A stretch of 6,570 nucleotides of DNA from the NCBI GenBank assembly GCA_031255985.1, contig JAIRRL010000062.1, positions 1-6,570 of the forward strand, read 5' to 3'. Shown piece by piece: positions 4,858 to 6,570 of the stretch. A model generated the notes under the pieces. That model saw only the letters and a program-made list of their open reading frames with translations, was not told the DNA's origin and did no database searches. Source of the stretch: Gracilibacteraceae bacterium. Lineage in GTDB: Bacteria; Bacillota; Desulfitobacteriia; Desulfitobacteriales; Syntrophobotulaceae. How positions within the stretch are numbered: position 1 is the first letter of the stretch; each line of letters opens with the position of its first letter. The translations under genes were made by a program, and so were the position numbers.

Positions 4858-6174
4858 TTACGGCTGATTTACCACGCCGGTGAAGAGTAGGTCGCCGCTG
4901 TTGCCGGTCAGCAAAAACACGAAGGGACGGTCGCATTTCATCTCGAACTCTTCCTCCGGCAGCAGGGGCATGGACGTGGCTCCTATGGCCACAGCCGTTA
5001 CCGCGGCGGCGGTCGCGCCATTTTCGTCAATCATGATGTACGCTTTCTGGATGGCGCTGGACACCCAAGTGGGAATATTTTCCTCGATCACGCCCTGGGT
5101 AAGGGGGGCGTTTTTTTCGTCAAACAAAGGTATGCCGAGGGTGCGGAGGACATCCGTAAGCTCGATGAGGCCGCTGGCAATCTCGAATTTTGGCAAAAGC
5201 AGCGTTCCCGTCGCCCGGATTGAGTCGCGCTGAATCTCCCGGAAGTAGTCTTCCGTCAGCGATTGCAAAAGGCCGGCCGCGTCGCCGTCTTTCGGCAGGA
5301 GGATATACAGCTCGCCGCCCGATAGAAAACTGAGCGGCAGGGCCTGAAGGCGGTCGTCTTCATAATAGGTTTGCGGGCCGCCCTCGCGAAACATGAAGTC
5401 GGCGTTCACGTCGCCGCCGGGCGCGTGGAATGTGTCTTGCCGGGTGTTATCCGGGTTGAACTCTTGCGTCCATCTGTCGGAAAAATAAATCGCGTTCACG
5501 ATCGCCGCTACGGTCTGGGGGTCAAACTTCTGGATGACGTCGGTAATCAGACCGTCCGTATTGTCGCTTGCCCACCGGTTGACGGCGTCCACCGCCTCCT
5601 GCGAGTCAAAATCCACGTTAAAGGCCGCGCCGCGGTAGAAATCAAGGAATTTCTGGGCGAAATCCCGTTTCAGGGTCACGTCGTTGCCGACGAAGATGGC
5701 GTTGGCGATGCGAATGGGGCTGTAATACCCCTCGGCGTCCCACTCCCTCATTTGCTCGTTCGTCAGGTCATAGAGGGCGCGGGCGGCAAACTCGTTCAAG
5801 TCGGTTTCGCTTGCGCCCTGGGCGCCGAGGACGGTAAGCAGTTCGGCTTTATAGGGCGGCTTCGCGCCGTTCGCCAACGCGGCGAAGGGCAGCCAGGCTG
5901 AAAAAGGCGAGCAGACGAAATTGCCGTCTCCCGCTTCTTGGGCGAGAGCGGCCGACAGTTTCAGGGCGAAGCCGGCGGTGTCTATCGCCGGATATTCTTT
6001 TGTTCCGTCGGGCGCGAGCAGGGGGGCGGCTTCGAGATCAAGGCGGGCGAACGCCTGGAGCCTCTGTTCGTTGCCGCCGTTGCCGCCATTGCCGCCATTG
6101 CCGCCGTTCACCGCGCAGGAAGCGAGAGACAAGGTCAACGCGCCCGCCGCGATTATGGAAAGCAGTTTTTTCAT
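4858..6174 (-). CDS. Secreted serpin-family protease inhibitor, predicted lipoprotein
   Basis: Full-length serpin of 438 residues; the fold itself takes about 370. An N-terminal signal peptide (M-K-K-L-L-S-I-I-A-A) ends in a lipobox L-A-S-C, so C20 is probably lipidated and the protein anchored outside the cytoplasm. An Asn-Gly-Gly repeat linker (23-35) precedes the serpin fold (about 65-438). Serpin hallmarks are N-F-V-C-S-P-F-S (85-92), N-A-I-Y-F-S-D-R-W (227-235), the breach and hinge region D-E-N-G-A-T-A-A-A-V-T (383-393) and C-D-R-P-F-V-F (414-420). Small residues at P12-P9 (A-A-A-V) fit an inhibitory serpin that inserts its loop. Counting from E384 as P17 gives P1-P1' as T400-S401, with one or two residues of uncertainty, suggesting a target outside the trypsin class. 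The start is ATG at 6174 with GGAGG seven bases upstream (plus 6182-6186). It is transcribed alone. Bacterial serpins are thought to protect against host or competitor proteases; the target here is unknown. Confidence 0.95.
   Translation of the reverse strand: MKKLLSIIAAGALTLSLASCAVNGGNGGNGGNGGNEQRLQAFARLDLEAAPLLAPDGTKEYPAIDTAGFALKLSAALAQEAGDGNFVCSPFSAWLPFAALANGAKPPYKAELLTVLGAQGASETDLNEFAARALYDLTNEQMREWDAEGYYSPIRIANAIFVGNDVTLKRDFAQKFLDFYRGAAFNVDFDSQEAVDAVNRWASDNTDGLITDVIQKFDPQTVAAIVNAIYFSDRWTQEFNPDNTRQDTFHAPGGDVNADFMFREGGPQTYYEDDRLQALPLSFLSGGELYILLPKDGDAAGLLQSLTEDYFREIQRDSIRATGTLLLPKFEIASGLIELTDVLRTLGIPLFDEKNAPLTQGVIEENIPTWVSSAIQKAYIMIDENGATAAAVTAVAIGATSMPLLPEEEFEMKCDRPFVFLLTGNSGDLLFTGVVNQP
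6070..6108 (-). repeat. Asn-Gly-Gly 9-bp tandem repeat in the serpin linker
   Basis: Four 9-base units (N-G-G) plus a final Asn codon encode serpin residues 23-35, directly behind the lipidated cysteine. The unit keeps frame, so copy number can change by slippage and alter only how far the serpin domain stands from the membrane anchor. Confidence 0.9.
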
Positions 6175-6198
6175 AAAATAACCTCCGTCTAGGTCGCC

Positions 6199-6231
6199 GG
6201 CCAGAGGCCGGGAATATTCAGGCCGCTGGCC
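6199..6231 (-). promoter_or_regulatory. Hairpin in the serpin mRNA leader
   Basis: GGCCAGAGGCC (6199-6209) pairs with GGCCGCTGGCC (6221-6231) at 10 of 11 positions around an 11-base loop that itself contains the palindrome GAATATTC (6212-6219). Given the promoter at 6241-6269, the RNA would begin about 6234, so the hairpin sits at its 5' end and ends about 13 bases before the GGAGG. There is no T-tract, so it is not a terminator; mRNA protection or a protein-binding site is more plausible. Confidence 0.6.
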
Positions 6232-6240
6232 TTGCCCCTC

Positions 6241-6269
6241 ATTATACTAAAGCGAGCTGATATCCGCAA
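6241..6269 (-). promoter_or_regulatory. Promoter of the serpin gene
   Basis: On the minus strand a perfect TATAAT (-10, plus 6241-6246) lies 17 bases from TTGCGG (-35, plus 6264-6269), which keeps only the TTG core. The weak -35 with a perfect -10 may mean an activator is needed. The predicted start is near 6234, giving a 60-base leader. Confidence 0.7.
6246..6260 (+). repeat. 15-bp flanking direct repeat, left copy
   Basis: ACTAAAGCGAGCTGA recurs with one change (ACTAAAGCGGGCTGA) at 6535-6549 in the same orientation, bracketing the palindrome cluster. An inverted, slightly degraded copy (GATATACTCGCTTAGT) lies at 6421-6436. This copy overlaps the serpin promoter spacer and -10. Confidence 0.7.
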
Positions 6270-6307
6270 CCTAAAACTCAAACCTACAGGGACAGGGACG
6301 GGGGAGG

Positions 6308-6337
6308 CGGGACGCCGAAGGCGGCGTCCCCTACAGA
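6308..6337 (+). repeat. 30-bp palindromic intergenic repeat, copy 1
   Basis: Identical over 30 bases to the copy at 6382-6411. The core is a 9-bp perfect stem, GGGACGCCG and CGGCGTCCC, with loop AAGG, followed by CCTACAGA. On the minus strand it begins CTGTAGGGG, resembling the palindromic intergenic repeats (REP-like) I associate with gut Clostridia. No function is visible. Confidence 0.85.
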
Positions 6338-6349
6338 AACCGGAGACAG

Positions 6350-6366
6350 GCGGGCTGGAAGCCCGC
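6350..6366 (+). repeat. Small GC hairpin between the two 30-bp repeats
   Basis: GCGGGCT and AGCCCGC form a perfect 7-bp stem with a 3-base GGA loop (6357-6359). It lies inside the 44-base stretch between the two identical repeats and looks like a different member of the same class of palindromic repeats. Confidence 0.7.
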
Positions 6367-6381
6367 GATCCCAGGGGGGCA

Positions 6382-6411
6382 CGGGACGCCGAAGGCGGCG
6401 TCCCCTACAGA
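6382..6411 (+). repeat. 30-bp palindromic intergenic repeat, copy 2
   Basis: Perfect second copy of the repeat at 6308-6337, in the same orientation, 74 bases further on. Sequences just after the two hairpins and before copy 1 share CCTACAG followed by a purine-rich GACAGGG-like stretch (6283, 6330 and 6404), so the duplicated unit is somewhat larger than the perfect 30 bases. Confidence 0.85.
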
Positions 6412-6431
6412 GACAGGGGAGATATACTCGC

Positions 6432-6489
6432 TTAGTACCTTACGGATTAATTACCGCAATTAAAAACAAGAAAATCCGTAAGGTGCTAA
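6432..6489. repeat. Long inverted repeat, 17-bp arms
   Basis: Arms TTAGTACCTTACGGATT (6432-6448) and AATCCGTAAGGTGCTAA (6473-6489) pair at 16 of 17 positions around a 24-base AT-rich loop. The loop side can form an alternative hairpin (TTAATT 6447-6452, AATTAA 6458-6463). No T-tract follows on either strand, so it is not a simple terminator; a MITE-like element end or a protein-binding palindrome are possibilities. Confidence 0.8.
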
Positions 6490-6490
6490 C

Positions 6491-6508
6491 GCCGCGCTTC
6501 AGCGCGGC
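6491..6508. repeat. GC-rich hairpin next to the long inverted repeat
   Basis: GCCGCGC (6491-6497) and GCGCGGC (6502-6508) form a perfect 7-bp stem with loop TTCA, one base after the 17-bp inverted repeat, followed by more GC-alternating sequence. It lacks a T-tract on either side. Confidence 0.7.
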
Positions 6509-6534
6509 GCGCGCAGCGTGGACCATATGATAAG

Positions 6535-6549
6535 ACTAAAGCGGGCTGA
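6535..6549 (+). repeat. 15-bp flanking direct repeat, right copy
   Basis: ACTAAAGCGGGCTGA, 14 of 15 identical to 6246-6260. On the minus strand its surroundings read TTGGAG, 18 bases, TCTTAT, a degraded version of the serpin promoter layout, so the repeated unit may include promoter sequence. No gene follows it. Confidence 0.65.
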
Positions 6550-6570
6550 CACGCTCCAAGTTTTGGGTTG

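Larger units (their letters stand above)
6270..6570. other. Gene-free, palindrome-dense intergenic region
   Basis: No convincing coding frame occupies this stretch on either strand; a 67-codon plus-strand frame at 6232-6435 is simply the hairpin repeats read through. The region consists of the repeats listed separately and continues beyond the right edge, so the next gene is not visible. Confidence 0.7.

Noticed and set aside
4700..4936. 78-codon minus-strand frame overlapping the serpin end
   Set aside because: It starts inside the serpin gene in another frame, has no recognisable domain, and its distal part is an out-of-frame reading of the nuclease remnant.
6308..6411. Two identical 30-bp palindromic repeats with a 44-base spacer as a minimal CRISPR
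   Set aside because: There are only two copies, the spacer itself contains a hairpin of the same repeat class, no cas genes are present, and the repeats resemble known palindromic intergenic repeats.
6515..6555. AGCGTG/CACGCT inverted repeat near the right edge
   Set aside because: Six-base arms 29 bases apart are too weak to separate from chance in this palindrome-rich DNA.

Overview
The window looks like chromosomal DNA of a moderately GC-rich bacterium, probably an uncultured Clostridia-type Bacillota. The reasons are strong AGGAGG-type ribosome binding sites, near-consensus sigma-70 promoters, a clostridial-style membrane hybrid histidine kinase with an HPt domain, and palindromic intergenic repeats ending in CCCCTACAG. 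This assignment is inference; there is no rRNA or marker gene to confirm it.

Layout from left to right. Positions 1-165 (minus) hold the start of an operon running off the left edge: a 45-residue small ORF overlapping, by ATGA, the first ten codons of another gene. A rho-independent terminator at 227-256 (minus) closes the next transcription unit. That unit (3511 down to 290, minus) is a two-component pair: an 862-residue membrane hybrid kinase (HisKA, HATPase, REC, HPt, acidic tail), followed with no gap by a 210-residue REC-LuxR response regulator. A His-Asp-His-Asp phosphorelay can be read directly: H215 to D513 to H678 of the kinase, then D55 of the regulator. The gene junction is built from a tandem duplication of the regulator's ribosome binding site and start codon.

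Divergent from the kinase, a strong promoter (3637-3666, plus) with dyad and direct repeats drives a two-gene toxin-antitoxin module: a RelB/DinJ-like antitoxin with an extended C-terminus, overlapping by 14 bases a small zeta-toxin-like P-loop kinase. This pairing is unusual, because RelB/DinJ antitoxins normally neutralise RelE/YafQ RNases. Behind the toxin, on the opposite strand, lies the decayed remnant of a YhcG/DUF1016-type nuclease gene (4571-4769), too short for an ordinary ORF call.

The right third (6174 down to 4858, minus) is a full-length secreted serpin, predicted to be a lipoprotein with a slippage-prone Asn-Gly-Gly linker and an inhibitory-type reactive loop. Its promoter, leader hairpin and ribosome binding site are visible. 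The last 300 bases contain no gene but are dense with palindromes: two identical 30-bp hairpin repeats, several further hairpins, and a 15-bp direct repeat bracketing the whole cluster, suggesting an inserted repetitive element.

The toxin-antitoxin module, the nuclease remnant and the repeat cluster suggest an accessory, rearranging region. The signalling pair and the serpin look intact and independently transcribed.
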